Below, piece by piece: positions 34,875 to 42,895 of a stretch of DNA of 64,000 nucleotides. A program made the translations under genes and the position numbers. The stretch comes from Chryseobacterium sp. OV279 (GTDB lineage: Bacteria > Bacteroidota > Bacteroidia > Flavobacteriales > Weeksellaceae). The stretch lies in the NCBI RefSeq assembly GCF_900128945.1, contig NZ_FQUD01000001.1, forward strand, positions 1,206,431 through 1,270,430, read 5' to 3'. A model generated the notes under the pieces. It saw nothing but the letters and a program-made list of their open reading frames with translations. It made no database searches and was not told the DNA's origin. Position 1 is the stretch's first letter. Every line of letters starts with the position of its first letter.

Positions 34875-35816
34875 TTATTCAAACTTTTCAAATGTTTCTG
34901 TATTTTTGTCATACTTTGCAAGTAGTGTTAGTTCTTTTATTTCATCATTTGTTGTATCGAAGAAATGTGCTTTATTAGCAACATCAATAACGACACTTCC
35001 ACTATACTGTCCATCATTAAAGGAAATTGTTTGAGCTTTAATTTCTCCACTTGAAAGGTTTTTGTACTCTTTTGTTTCTGTTTCAGCACTTATAAATTCA
35101 TATTTAATTTTTGCATGACAAACTAATTGATTAACAATAATTCTTTCATTTTCAAATTCAAAAAATATTCCCTCAAAATTGACTGCAAACTGAATTTGGT
35201 GTTCAGTTGTATTATCTTTTAACCAATTATTAAATGCTTGCCACCCAATATATTTCCAATTTGGAATGACGGTTTTTTCTAATAAATCATATAAAACAAG
35301 TTTTTCTCCTGAAATTGAAATTAATTGTAACTCTTGAATATTATTTATTTTAATTTGTGACAATTTTGGATTCTCATCACAATAAATTTCCTCAATTCCA
35401 AAACCATGAAAAACAGGGTTTATTCGTGATATAGGAAATAATATATTATTAGCATTCTTACTAATGTCATCAAAAGTATAGAGACTGATTCCAAAAGATT
35501 TAGCAGCATCAATTGCATCCTTTTGAAATCCGACTTGAGATACAAAGATTTTTTTATTGATTGAAGGTATTCTTAAACACTTGGAATTAAATGCTTCAAT
35601 TTTTTCAACAGAAACTTTATTGCTATATTCTTTACATTCAATTGCAATCTTAATATCAAAGTTATTTATTGTTGATTCAATTAAAATATCTATTTCTCTT
35701 TTGTTACCACTTTCATTTGGTATTTTATAATTACTAAAAATTTTTGTTCGAGGATTAGTTTTATAGACTTCTTCAACAATTCTTATTAGTTTTTCTAAAT
35801 TTTTACCATCTTTCAT
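34875..35816 (-). CDS. Mrr-like PD-(D/E)XK restriction endonuclease domain protein
   Basis: 313 aa. The N-terminal third reads as a Mrr_cat-type nuclease: NKREIDILIES (Asp43), IAIECKEYSNKVSVEKIEAF (Glu60-x-Lys62), then an FVSQVGFQKDAIDAAKSFGISLYTF strand-helix as in Mrr/restriction endonucleases. The C-terminal ~180 residues are an unrecognised beta-rich domain. Last gene of the RT operon (23-bp gap after the 217-aa protein). Likely cleaves DNA, perhaps modified or foreign; target unknown. Confidence 0.75.
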   Translation of the reverse strand: MKDGKNLEKLIRIVEEVYKTNPRTKIFSNYKIPNESGNKREIDILIESTINNFDIKIAIECKEYSNKVSVEKIEAFNSKCLRIPSINKKIFVSQVGFQKDAIDAAKSFGISLYTFDDISKNANNILFPISRINPVFHGFGIEEIYCDENPKLSQIKINNIQELQLISISGEKLVLYDLLEKTVIPNWKYIGWQAFNNWLKDNTTEHQIQFAVNFEGIFFEFENERIIVNQLVCHAKIKYEFISAETETKEYKNLSSGEIKAQTISFNDGQYSGSVVIDVANKAHFFDTTNDEIKELTLLAKYDKNTETFEKFE

Positions 35817-35839
35817 TATAGTTCTAATATTATTTAAAA

Positions 35840-36493
35840 TTATTCTTCCTGTCTAGGCATTACTATGTATTTTACTTGTTGTTCAAACTGATTACACTGA
35901 AAGGTTTCATATATATTGTATGAATAGCTATTATCAAGCATTTCATTAATAAATATATTGATAGCTGTTTCTATAGTTTTCTCTCCATTTTCAAATGGAT
36001 AAGTTATAATTGGTAATCTTTGATCCTCATCAATATCACCTTTAATGACTATCTTTTCAAAAAACTCTAATGCTTCTGGTGTATTTGTATGAAAAACTCT
36101 ACCAAAGTTGAATGGCGGGCTTTCTAATTTTGTACACTCACTAAAATCTTCCAATATTTGTAATTTTACATTGACCACAACATTAGCAGTTTCTAATCTT
36201 ACAGGTATTTCGATTATATTTTCATTATGTGAATATATCTTTTGAAAAACTCCAGAGAACTCTGATCCTGTATCAACATTAGAACTTTTGAGATAAAACT
36301 TTTTTTGAAAGCGTTCCTGCAATGCTTTATGTAGAATACTTCTCAAAATTTCAGAGTTATTTTCTAATAATCTAAAGTTGTCAATATTTCTAGTTACTTC
36401 AATCCCTCCTATAATATGTTGGTTATCATTTGTATTATTAAATGATATGCTGAATTGATAATCGATATTATTAATATTTTTTTGTATTTCCAT
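35840..36493 (-). CDS. RT-operon protein of unknown function
   Basis: 217 aa. No family recognised. Predicted alternating beta strands in the first half (YQFSISFNNTNDNQHIIGGIEVTR; IIEIPVRLETANVVVNVKLQIL) and a helix-rich end (KTIETAINIFINEMLDNSYSYNIYETF). No signal peptide. Tightly placed between the RecB-like nuclease (10-bp gap) and the Mrr-like gene (23-bp gap) on the same strand, so it is almost certainly part of the same operon; a sensor, adaptor or inhibitor role is possible but not supported. Confidence 0.65.
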   Translation of the reverse strand: MEIQKNINNIDYQFSISFNNTNDNQHIIGGIEVTRNIDNFRLLENNSEILRSILHKALQERFQKKFYLKSSNVDTGSEFSGVFQKIYSHNENIIEIPVRLETANVVVNVKLQILEDFSECTKLESPPFNFGRVFHTNTPEALEFFEKIVIKGDIDEDQRLPIITYPFENGEKTIETAINIFINEMLDNSYSYNIYETFQCNQFEQQVKYIVMPRQEE

Positions 36494-36503
36494 ATTAAAA
36501 TTT

Positions 36504-37235
36504 TTAAAATTTACTATCTATTTGTACCTCCCTTACTAGTCCATTTAGAAGGCTTTCAAATGCTTCACTTTGCGATTTCCCACCAGATATTTTATAAATA
36601 AGTTCTTTCAGTTCAAATTTAAAAGCTAGCCCACTTCTTGGATTGTACAGTTGTCCACATTCCCAGTTTGTTTTATCAGACATCTGTTTTAAAGCAAAAT
36701 ATATAAGTAATTGTTTTAGATCACTATTCTTAAAATTTCTATTGACTGTTTTAATCTCAACAATAGTATTATCTATTAATAAATCAGCTTCTAGGTTGGG
36801 AATAAATCCATATCCTTTTAATGTTGGTCTAAAAATTATTTTTTCTGAATTTTGCTTACTTATAAACTCTAAAGTATTATTTGAAATTTTTTCAATTTCA
36901 TTAATTTCAACTTTGGTTAAAATAAGATCTTCCTCTTTATAATTTCCATTTTTCCAGATTTTACTTGCAACTTCCTTTGTTGTATTTAATAAAGTTTTAT
37001 TGTCTGATAAAACAGTTTTAAGTTTTTGCTTCGATGTAATCACTTGTTCAGATAAAGTAAATGCAATCTCAGAAACAATATCATAGCGAGCTTTTTGAAG
37101 TGAAGGGATAGATATTCTATTTACTTCAGTAAGCTGAGTACCATTTACCATTCTTATAAAATTAGGAGTCAAAAATGGAAAACTTTGTTTCCAAATAGGT
37201 GAAAATTTTTCAGCAATCTCTCTTTCATTTATCAT
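36504..37235 (-). CDS. RecB/Cas4-like PD-(D/E)XK nuclease protein in the RT operon
   Basis: 243 aa. C-terminal half has a clear nuclease core: GFIPNLEADLLIDNTIVEIKT, with Asp151, Glu160 and Lys162 (D-x8-E-x-K), followed by a QxxxY motif, Gln175 to Tyr179 (SDLKQLLIYFAL), as in the RecB/Cas4/lambda-exonuclease branch. The N-terminal half is helical and may be partner-binding. Its start overlaps the RT stop by 4 bp (ATGA), so the two are translated together. A partner nuclease acting on the RT product or on invading DNA is the obvious hypothesis. Confidence 0.75.
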   Translation of the reverse strand: MINEREIAEKFSPIWKQSFPFLTPNFIRMVNGTQLTEVNRISIPSLQKARYDIVSEIAFTLSEQVITSKQKLKTVLSDNKTLLNTTKEVASKIWKNGNYKEEDLILTKVEINEIEKISNNTLEFISKQNSEKIIFRPTLKGYGFIPNLEADLLIDNTIVEIKTVNRNFKNSDLKQLLIYFALKQMSDKTNWECGQLYNPRSGLAFKFELKELIYKISGGKSQSEAFESLLNGLVREVQIDSKF

Positions 37236-38824
37236 ACTAAAACAGGTTTTGTTGATTGTTTTCTATCTGCAAACCAATCTCTCATTAATACTTCTTCTTT
37301 ACTAAATAAATTCTTATTATGATCTCTCCAATGTTTGCCTTCATCTCCTAGATAATAAGATGAATATATAATTGATCTTCTTTCCCACATTGTAAGAGTC
37401 GTGAACTGACTTTTTATATCTCCAAGCCAAAAATCACAATCCCAATTTGTCATTGCTACAATTATTTGTCTTTTTAATAAGTGATTAGTTTCTGTTTCAA
37501 AAAGGTTAATGAAAATAGTTTCTTTAGCAGGAGAATGCCTTAATGAAAGTATTTGAACAATATAATTTAAATTTATTTCAATCTTAGTTAAATAATTTTC
37601 TTCAGCAAATAACTCTAATAAGGCACTATCAACAAAATCCTTTCCAGCATCGATTAAGTCATCATAAATACTCCTAACTGCTCTGATTATAGTTGTAAAA
37701 ACAGGAGATAGATTTAATAAATTATTACTATCTAGTAAAATTTTTACTGCATTTACTTGGTTTTCTTCTGTCAAAGCTTTTATTGAATTTATCGCTTGCT
37801 TGGTAACTGTTTGATCAATTCTGGTTTTGTTTACTTCTCGGGATAATATTCCAATAATATCTATTTGACGGATTGATTGTTTAATAGTTTCATAGTCCTC
37901 ATCAGCTGTAGCCGAGTAAGGATCAAATCTAATAGAAATGTTTAATAGTTTTTGTTCTTCTTCAGGATTATCTATTTCATCAGATATAGGATCTAAGAAA
38001 TAATGAATTTCTCTAAATTCCTCCGAAGACATAATCTTTGTTTTATCTTTTTGAAGACTAAGTTGAGCATTTGATAATTTTTCGGACAAAAGAATTAAAG
38101 TTTTATATGCTTCGGATTCACTATTACAAAAGATTGTGTAGTCATCAACATACCTACAAAAAACAATACCCTTCGCTTTCAAGTTAAGATCTGTATTGTT
38201 CAAAGCCAATTCAGCTAAAATTCTTGATGCAGGTCCACCAACGGGTAATCCATACGATATAGTTCCAGAAAAGATGCTTAATAACTTCAATATTCTTTTA
38301 GGAATATCTGTAGTATCAATTTTTTTTAAAGCATTTTCAAGCTTATGATGATTTATTCTTGGGTAAAAATTAGATATATCAGTTTGTAAAACATAATCAA
38401 ACTGTTTGGAATATTCTACACATTGTTTTTTATAGTCTATCCAATTTGCGTCTTTAAATAATGAACTTTTTTTTGCATTCCATTCGTACCTGTAAGAAAA
38501 AACATTTTTTTCTGTCTCATTAATTCTTTTATTTTCAATCTTTTCCGCTAGAGATATTACTATTCCCAAATAATATGCATTCCAAAAAGGTTCAATTAAT
38601 GTTGCTTGTCGAAATCCATAATACCCTACTTGACTAAGTGTTTCGAGATTGATTGGAGGAGAAAGGGATAAAGATTGTTCAAAATTTTTGTGGTAATCCT
38701 CTAGTATATCTAAACATTGTTCCAGCTTGTCTTCAAAAAGATATCTTTCAAAAGGGAAAGGAAATATATCTGTATCTCCGTGTTTAATGATATTTAATAA
38801 AGCTTTTTTAAAATTTTTTCTCAT
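37232..38824 (-). CDS. Reverse transcriptase (UG/Abi/DRT-like defence type)
   Basis: 530 aa. The N-terminal half is an RNA-directed DNA polymerase: first catalytic Asp149 (LQTDISNFYPRINHH), GLPVGGPASRILAELAL (about 192-208), and the YVDD box at 225-228 (CRYVDDYTIF). It has no maturase or endonuclease domain as in group II introns, and no retron msr/msd structure is apparent. The C-terminal ~260 residues are helical repeats, as in AbiA/AbiK and the UG group of defence RTs. First gene of a four-gene operon with two nuclease-type proteins. I infer antiphage defence; the exact class is not certain. Confidence 0.88.
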   Translation of the reverse strand: MRKNFKKALLNIIKHGDTDIFPFPFERYLFEDKLEQCLDILEDYHKNFEQSLSLSPPINLETLSQVGYYGFRQATLIEPFWNAYYLGIVISLAEKIENKRINETEKNVFSYRYEWNAKKSSLFKDANWIDYKKQCVEYSKQFDYVLQTDISNFYPRINHHKLENALKKIDTTDIPKRILKLLSIFSGTISYGLPVGGPASRILAELALNNTDLNLKAKGIVFCRYVDDYTIFCNSESEAYKTLILLSEKLSNAQLSLQKDKTKIMSSEEFREIHYFLDPISDEIDNPEEEQKLLNISIRFDPYSATADEDYETIKQSIRQIDIIGILSREVNKTRIDQTVTKQAINSIKALTEENQVNAVKILLDSNNLLNLSPVFTTIIRAVRSIYDDLIDAGKDFVDSALLELFAEENYLTKIEINLNYIVQILSLRHSPAKETIFINLFETETNHLLKRQIIVAMTNWDCDFWLGDIKSQFTTLTMWERRSIIYSSYYLGDEGKHWRDHNKNLFSKEEVLMRDWFADRKQSTKPVLV

Positions 38825-38915
38825 TCAGGGTTATTTTTTTGGATAAAGTTTTCTAATTTAAATAAAAATTCTATTTTTTTACTAGGTATTTTTACGGTAT
38901 TCGTATAAAACTGAA

Positions 38916-38938
38916 AAAACCTGTCATAGACAGGTTTT
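38916..38938 (-). terminator. Terminator between small-protein genes and the RT operon
   Basis: AAAACCTGTC (38916-38925) / GACAGGTTTT (38929-38938), a 10-bp stem with a 3-nt loop; on the - strand TTTTTTC follows. It separates the small-protein transcript from the RT operon, which should then have its own promoter. Confidence 0.85.
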
Positions 38939-38945
38939 GAGGTAT

Positions 38946-39140
38946 TTAGCAATTTCCTTTTTTGAAATACTTTTTCAATACATTGATTGCGAGTTTCAAA
39001 CCTAGCATAAGGGAATAAGCGCTTCCAATGTACAAAACGAGGTACGCCGTGAGCATTAAAATAAGAGATACATTATCCAAAATGCTATACTGCTTAAATT
39101 CAAATGGTGGAATACACGCTCTCTGAAATTGTAGTATCAT
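38946..39140 (-). CDS. Small membrane protein
   Basis: 64 aa. One central hydrophobic stretch (VSLILMLTAYLVLYIGSAYSLMLGLKLAINVL, about 24-55) and a basic end, KKYFKKGNC. It has the size and layout of small coat- or holin-like proteins of filamentous phages, but nothing more specific. It overlaps the stop of the upstream secreted-protein gene by 4 bp (ATGA). Confidence 0.55.
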   Translation of the reverse strand: MILQFQRACIPPFEFKQYSILDNVSLILMLTAYLVLYIGSAYSLMLGLKLAINVLKKYFKKGNC

Positions 39141-39457
39141 TTTGCGTTATTAAAAGGATTTTTCCCTTCGCGCATAAACACTGTTCCCATTTTTTGATAC
39201 TGGACAGGTTGTCCTTTTACACAAACCGTATAAATCCCACTACCAAAACTGTTTTGCGCTCGAATAATGATTACTTCTTTTTCATCAACACCATTGTCTA
39301 TGGCAACAAATTTCTTTAATCTGTTATTTTTTATTGGTTCTTTGAAATCTTTTGGTAAATCACACTCTTTAACGTTTGGTGATTCTTTTGATTTTTCTTC
39401 CTGTGCAAAATAAAATATTGGTAATACGACCATTAAGGTAAAAATTAATTTTTTCAT
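39137..39457 (-). CDS. Small secreted protein
   Basis: 106 aa with a signal peptide (MKKLIFTLMVVLPIFYFAQEEK). The mature part contains CDLPKDFKEP and VIIIRAQNSFGSGIYTVCVKGQPVQYQKMG, two cysteines that could form a disulfide. No family recognised. Second-last gene of a - strand cluster of small exported proteins inside the island. Confidence 0.6.
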   Translation of the reverse strand: MKKLIFTLMVVLPIFYFAQEEKSKESPNVKECDLPKDFKEPIKNNRLKKFVAIDNGVDEKEVIIIRAQNSFGSGIYTVCVKGQPVQYQKMGTVFMREGKNPFNNAK

Positions 39458-39487
39458 TGTAATTATTTTTGATTGTTAATAATTGTC

Positions 39488-39946
39488 TTATTTGATAAAT
39501 TCTTCTCTCTGTTTTGAAGCTTCGGCGTAGCTGTCGAAAACAAGGATTTTTCTCTGTCTGATATTCATTCCTGTAGGAACAGCACCGTCCTTATATAATG
39601 TTTTCTCGAACTCATCCATTTTTCTGTACTTGGCATCTTCACTTACGTCAATCATTTCAATAACATCACTTCCAATACTTTGATAGCTAGACATATTTTC
39701 TTTGGTGAGTATAGAGTCACTATTAGGGGCTATAATAGCCCAGATAATAGCATATTTTGGCTTTATTGGCTCGATTGCTGGAATATCATGAATATTGTCT
39801 GTAGAGTCGTTATAATCATTTATAACGTCTTGATAGGAGTTACCAAAATTAATGGAGTCAGTATTTGTATAGACATCATCCCAAGTATCTCTTTTTTTAC
39901 AGCAAACTATTGTGCAAAAAATCATTAATAAGTAGACCTTTTTCAT
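39488..39946 (-). CDS. Lipoprotein, island cluster
   Basis: 152 aa. Signal region MKKVYLLMIFCTIVCCKKRDTW with adjacent cysteines near residues 15-16 (lipobox-type IVCC). The middle is acidic (DSTDNIHDIPAIEP), the end charged with an RQRKILVFDSYAEASKQREEFIK helix. Unknown family. Grouped on the - strand with three other small exported or membrane proteins; a phage-derived or surface role is possible. Confidence 0.6.
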   Translation of the reverse strand: MKKVYLLMIFCTIVCCKKRDTWDDVYTNTDSINFGNSYQDVINDYNDSTDNIHDIPAIEPIKPKYAIIWAIIAPNSDSILTKENMSSYQSIGSDVIEMIDVSEDAKYRKMDEFEKTLYKDGAVPTGMNIRQRKILVFDSYAEASKQREEFIK

Positions 39947-39951
39947 AGTAC

Positions 39952-40161
39952 TTATTTTTCAGATATTACTGCTATGATTCCAAGCAGAATGAAGTGCCCA
40001 ATGTAGGATAAAATTCCCCAGACAATCATAAATCCGATTGCTCCGATAAACGATTCTGGCTCAGTCCAATTCCATGATAGAACTCCTGAGCCGATAATTA
40101 CGACTGCATAAAGAATAAATGCTAATACAGGTAGGCATCCGTTGTCATTTGTGTTGCTCAT
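39952..40161 (-). CDS. Small membrane protein, first of the cluster
   Basis: 69 aa. Two hydrophobic segments (LPVLAFILYAVVIIGSGVLSW, about 10-30; IGAIGFMIVWGILSYIGHFILLGIIAVI, about 38-65) joined by a short acidic loop. Starts MSNTNDNGCLP. Head of a four-gene - strand cluster, directly downstream of a structured non-coding region. No function recognised. Confidence 0.6.
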   Translation of the reverse strand: MSNTNDNGCLPVLAFILYAVVIIGSGVLSWNWTEPESFIGAIGFMIVWGILSYIGHFILLGIIAVISEK

Positions 40162-40563
40162 ATTTTTTGTAAATTTCGTTTGGTTTTGGGCAAAAAATAA
40201 AGCGTGGTACTGAAGCCAATCTGTTACTGAGGTACTAGGATACCCGACAACCAGAAAGACTTAGCCCACGCCCGTATGGAGCATGAGCGTAAATCAATCG
40301 GATTTGGTTGTCTTGAAGATTCCTAGTTTTCAGTAACCAATGCGATAGCTTTACGCTTTTATTCTTTGATGTTATTCTAAAATAGCATGATAGCCTTTTA
40401 GATAAATTTTTCTATATCAATAATTAAACCGTTTTTAAATATTTATAGTTTGCAAAAATGATAAAAAAATATGAGATTCATAAATGATTTTGATAAATTC
40501 TTTAAACATCACTTTTTAATTTAAGATAGAGTTACTTAGGTGAGTTTTCTATAAATCTATTGC
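40162..40563. other. Non-coding region with long nested hairpin
   Basis: About 400 bp between two - strand genes. The 161-nt stretch 40199-40359 folds on itself; the remaining 200 bp (40360-40563) is AT-rich with nothing recognised. Confidence 0.55.
40199..40359. other. Nested inverted-repeat structure (origin or structured RNA candidate)
   Basis: Four inverted pairs nest inside one another: AAAGCGT 40199-40205 / ACGCTTT 40353-40359; GTTACTG 40223-40229 / CAGTAAC 40331-40337; ACTAGGA 40234-40240 / TCCTAGT 40321-40327; GACAACCA 40246-40253 / TGGTTGTC 40305-40312. No ORF. More GC-rich than its neighbourhood. Confidence 0.65.
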
Positions 40564-41058
40564 TTATGGTATAGTCTTAATTATTGTATCAATATCAGTA
40601 ATCATAAATCTGAGCATATCCCAATCTTTTAATTTTGTATTTTTATTATATACATCCTTTCTTATGCTTAATAAGAAATTAGCAAATTTTTTCATAGTTT
40701 GGTTTGGATTGTCAGATGATTCTCCGCTATAAAACCCTTGCATCATTTCATTATATGCATTTACCATTTCGTCTGAGCCAAAAGTAATAAGATTAAATCC
40801 TGCCTTTCTATAATCAACTGAAGTAATCTCATCAAGAGCCTTGTCTTTCATCTTTTGATTTTCTTTTGCTGCAAAAAGAGTTATAAATGGATTTAAGATT
40901 TTGTTATATGTTTCAATTCTTTTTTCTAAAGCTCTATCTTCAATAGCTTTTAATTCTTCTTTTTGAGTTTTAAGGAACCAGCTAATTAAACCTCCTATAA
41001 AAACTAGTACAGGCGCTCCAAGAGCAGTGATTAGAGTAAGAGTATTTTGATCGTTCAT
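40564..41058 (-). CDS. Membrane-anchored helical protein, unknown
   Basis: 164 aa from the ATG at 41058 (MNDQNTLTLITALGAPVLVFIGGLISWFLKTQKEELKA); a start at 41127 would add 23 residues over AT-rich DNA. One N-terminal membrane helix (about 8-30), then a cytoplasmic helical, probably coiled-coil region (KTQKEELKAIEDRALEKRIETYNKIL) and a mixed end. No family recognised. Stands alone, divergent from ardA. In an island of this kind it may be a defence effector or accessory, but nothing proves it. Confidence 0.65.
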   Translation of the reverse strand: MNDQNTLTLITALGAPVLVFIGGLISWFLKTQKEELKAIEDRALEKRIETYNKILNPFITLFAAKENQKMKDKALDEITSVDYRKAGFNLITFGSDEMVNAYNEMMQGFYSGESSDNPNQTMKKFANFLLSIRKDVYNKNTKLKDWDMLRFMITDIDTIIKTIP

Positions 41059-41533
41059 ACAAATAAATGTTAAAGTTATATATTTTGTAGTAAGTTTTAA
41101 CTGCGTAAGTATAATGAAAAAGCTCAATTCATCCTATGGGGTTTTCCACATATTTTATAATTTTTTGAAAATTATTCAAATTCTTTTTATATGTCTCGAT
41201 AGGGTACCCATAGTAGTCTTAGGGGGAGGGGGTAAGGCGAGTTTTTGCTATCCCCCCCCACCTTTGAAAAGCCATCCAAAAGTTTTCTCACGGTATAAGA
41301 ACCTCATCACTTTTTTGAAGATTTTTTTTAGACTACAATCCAAAGTTAGAACAGGTTTGAAGAGATTTTCTACGAATTCAAAATATTTATGCTATTTCAT
41401 TGAATATCACCCTATTTTTATAACATTTGGCATAGTTTTCGACTACTATAAACCAACAAAAAACCCCATCAATACTACTAATATTGAATGGGGAAGTGTA
41501 AAAAATTCTAACGCTAATTAAAACTTATCTACA
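41059..41533. other. Non-coding region upstream of ardA with G-run/C-run hairpin
   Basis: 475 bp. A G-rich arm AGGGGGAGGGGGTAAGG (41221-41237) faces a C-run TCCCCCCCCACC (41251-41262) across TTTTTGC, preceded by GGGTACCCATAGTAGTC (41202-41218), itself partly palindromic. A frame open through this region (41114-41521) has no protein-like features. Confidence 0.5.
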
Positions 41534-42076
41534 ATGACAAAGTTACAAAATTGTTTGGAGGACTTCCAAATCTATGTGGGTACTTATGGCAAGTACAATT
41601 CAGGAAGCATCTACGGTGAATGGCTTCAACTTTCAGATTATTCAGACTATGACGAGCTTTTAGAAGCTATGCGGGAACTACACCAAGACGAGCAAGACCC
41701 CGAATTTATGTTTCAGGACTACGAATGTAATCAGTTCTTCATCAAACAAAAGCTAATCAGCGAATGCCATCTTTCAGCAGACATTTATGAGATAGCCGAG
41801 CAAATCAATAATTCAGATTATGATTTCGAGGTTATAGAGGCCTATGCAGAGTGCATGAGTTACTATCATAAGGACGTAAGCGACCTATTGGACAGCCTTT
41901 CGGATTCATATTATGGCGAGTACAGCTCGGATGAAGATTTTGCGCAGACTACTTTAGAACAGGAAGGCTCAATTCCTGAAAATTTATCGTCTTACATCTG
42001 CATTGATTGGGAAGCAACCGCAAGACATTTGATGTATGATTATATGAGTTCTAACGGGTATTATTTCAGAAACTAA
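41534..42076 (+). CDS. ardA: Antirestriction protein ArdA
   Basis: 180 aa, acidic, DNA-mimic type. Recognisable ArdA start FQIYVGTYGKYNSGSIYGEWLQLSDYSDYDELLEAMRELHQDEQDPEFMFQDYE, and a C-terminal block ATARHLMYDYMSSNGYYF. ArdA dimers bind type I restriction-modification enzymes in place of DNA, protecting incoming mobile DNA. Its presence in an element next to a type I system (44.6-55.0 kb) fits a history of overcoming resident restriction. A terminator follows at 42093-42120. Confidence 0.93.
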   Translation: MTKLQNCLEDFQIYVGTYGKYNSGSIYGEWLQLSDYSDYDELLEAMRELHQDEQDPEFMFQDYECNQFFIKQKLISECHLSADIYEIAEQINNSDYDFEVIEAYAECMSYYHKDVSDLLDSLSDSYYGEYSSDEDFAQTTLEQEGSIPENLSSYICIDWEATARHLMYDYMSSNGYYFRN

Positions 42077-42092
42077 TTACAATACTAATTTT

Positions 42093-42120
42093 GCACCTTG
42101 CTTAAATGCAGGGTGCTTTA
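42093..42120 (+). terminator. Terminator after ardA
   Basis: GCACCTTG (42093-42100) / CAGGGTGC (42109-42116), 8 bp with one G-U, then a T-rich tail. Confidence 0.7.
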
Positions 42121-42134
42121 TAACATTTACAATT

Positions 42135-42722
42135 ATGAAAGCAAGATATATTAGAGTTTCAACAGGATCTCAGAATACTGCAAGACAGGAGGAACGACAA
42201 GCAAAGGGCGAAAAGATATTTACTGATATTATCAGTGGTTCTACACCTTTTAAAGAGAGAGAACAGGGAAAGGAACTGATAAAAGCAATTGAAAATAATG
42301 AGATTAATTACGTTTCTGTAAGTTCTATTGATAGGCTCGGAAGAAACTTGTATGACATTCTTACAACTTTGGAGTTTTTCAAAGAAAAGGACGTTATTCT
42401 CAAAGTAGATAATCTGGGAATAGAAAGCTTAATCAAAGGAAAGGAGAATCAGGCCTTTAAACTTATTATTTCTGTTATGGCGAATATAGCCGAAATGGAA
42501 AGGGAAACTATTTTAGAACGTCAACGTGAGGGAATTGCACTAGCAAAGGCGAAAGGCATTTACAAAGGACGAGAAAAAGGTTCTACGGAAAGCATAGAAG
42601 ACTTCCTTTTCAAATATAAAGAGGTAATTAAGAACCTAAAGAAAGGAAATTCTATCCGGGACACAGCTAAAATTTGTAATGTAAGCATAGGAACTGTTCA
42701 GAAAGTCAAAAATAATATCTAA
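42135..42722 (+). CDS. Serine recombinase (resolvase/invertase family)
   Basis: 195 aa. N-terminal catalytic domain MKARYIRVSTGSQNTARQEER with nucleophile Ser9, IDRLGRNLYDI, and the helix-E part MANIAEMERETILERQREGIALAKAKGIYKGR, followed by a short HTH (SIRDTAKICNVSIGTVQKVKNN). Small resolvase size, so likely a resolvase or invertase acting on the element, not a large integrase. Second recombinase of element 1, besides the tyrosine integrase. Confidence 0.92.
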   Translation: MKARYIRVSTGSQNTARQEERQAKGEKIFTDIISGSTPFKEREQGKELIKAIENNEINYVSVSSIDRLGRNLYDILTTLEFFKEKDVILKVDNLGIESLIKGKENQAFKLIISVMANIAEMERETILERQREGIALAKAKGIYKGREKGSTESIEDFLFKYKEVIKNLKKGNSIRDTAKICNVSIGTVQKVKNNI

Positions 42723-42895
42723 CTTAATGAGGGTAGACCACTCAAAGAAAATATAATTTTCACTATCGATACATCTGAAATTGTGAGAAAAAGGATTGTT
42801 TTGTATCATTAAGATATATTAATCGCTTATTATTCTATATAGTTAAAATGGTACTAATTCTGTTAATGTATGTATATTAGTTGAAAATTAATATA

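Noticed and set aside
37232..38824. Group II intron or retron interpretation of the RT
   Set aside because: No maturase/X or HNH domain, no intron RNA-like boundaries, and no msr/msd-like inverted repeats directly upstream; genes on either side are separate nucleases.
41114..41521. Open frame of 135 codons between 40.56-41.06 kb and ardA
   Set aside because: It runs through the G/C-run hairpin, has a biased low-complexity composition (GGGG, PPPP) and no protein-like pattern. Treated as non-coding.
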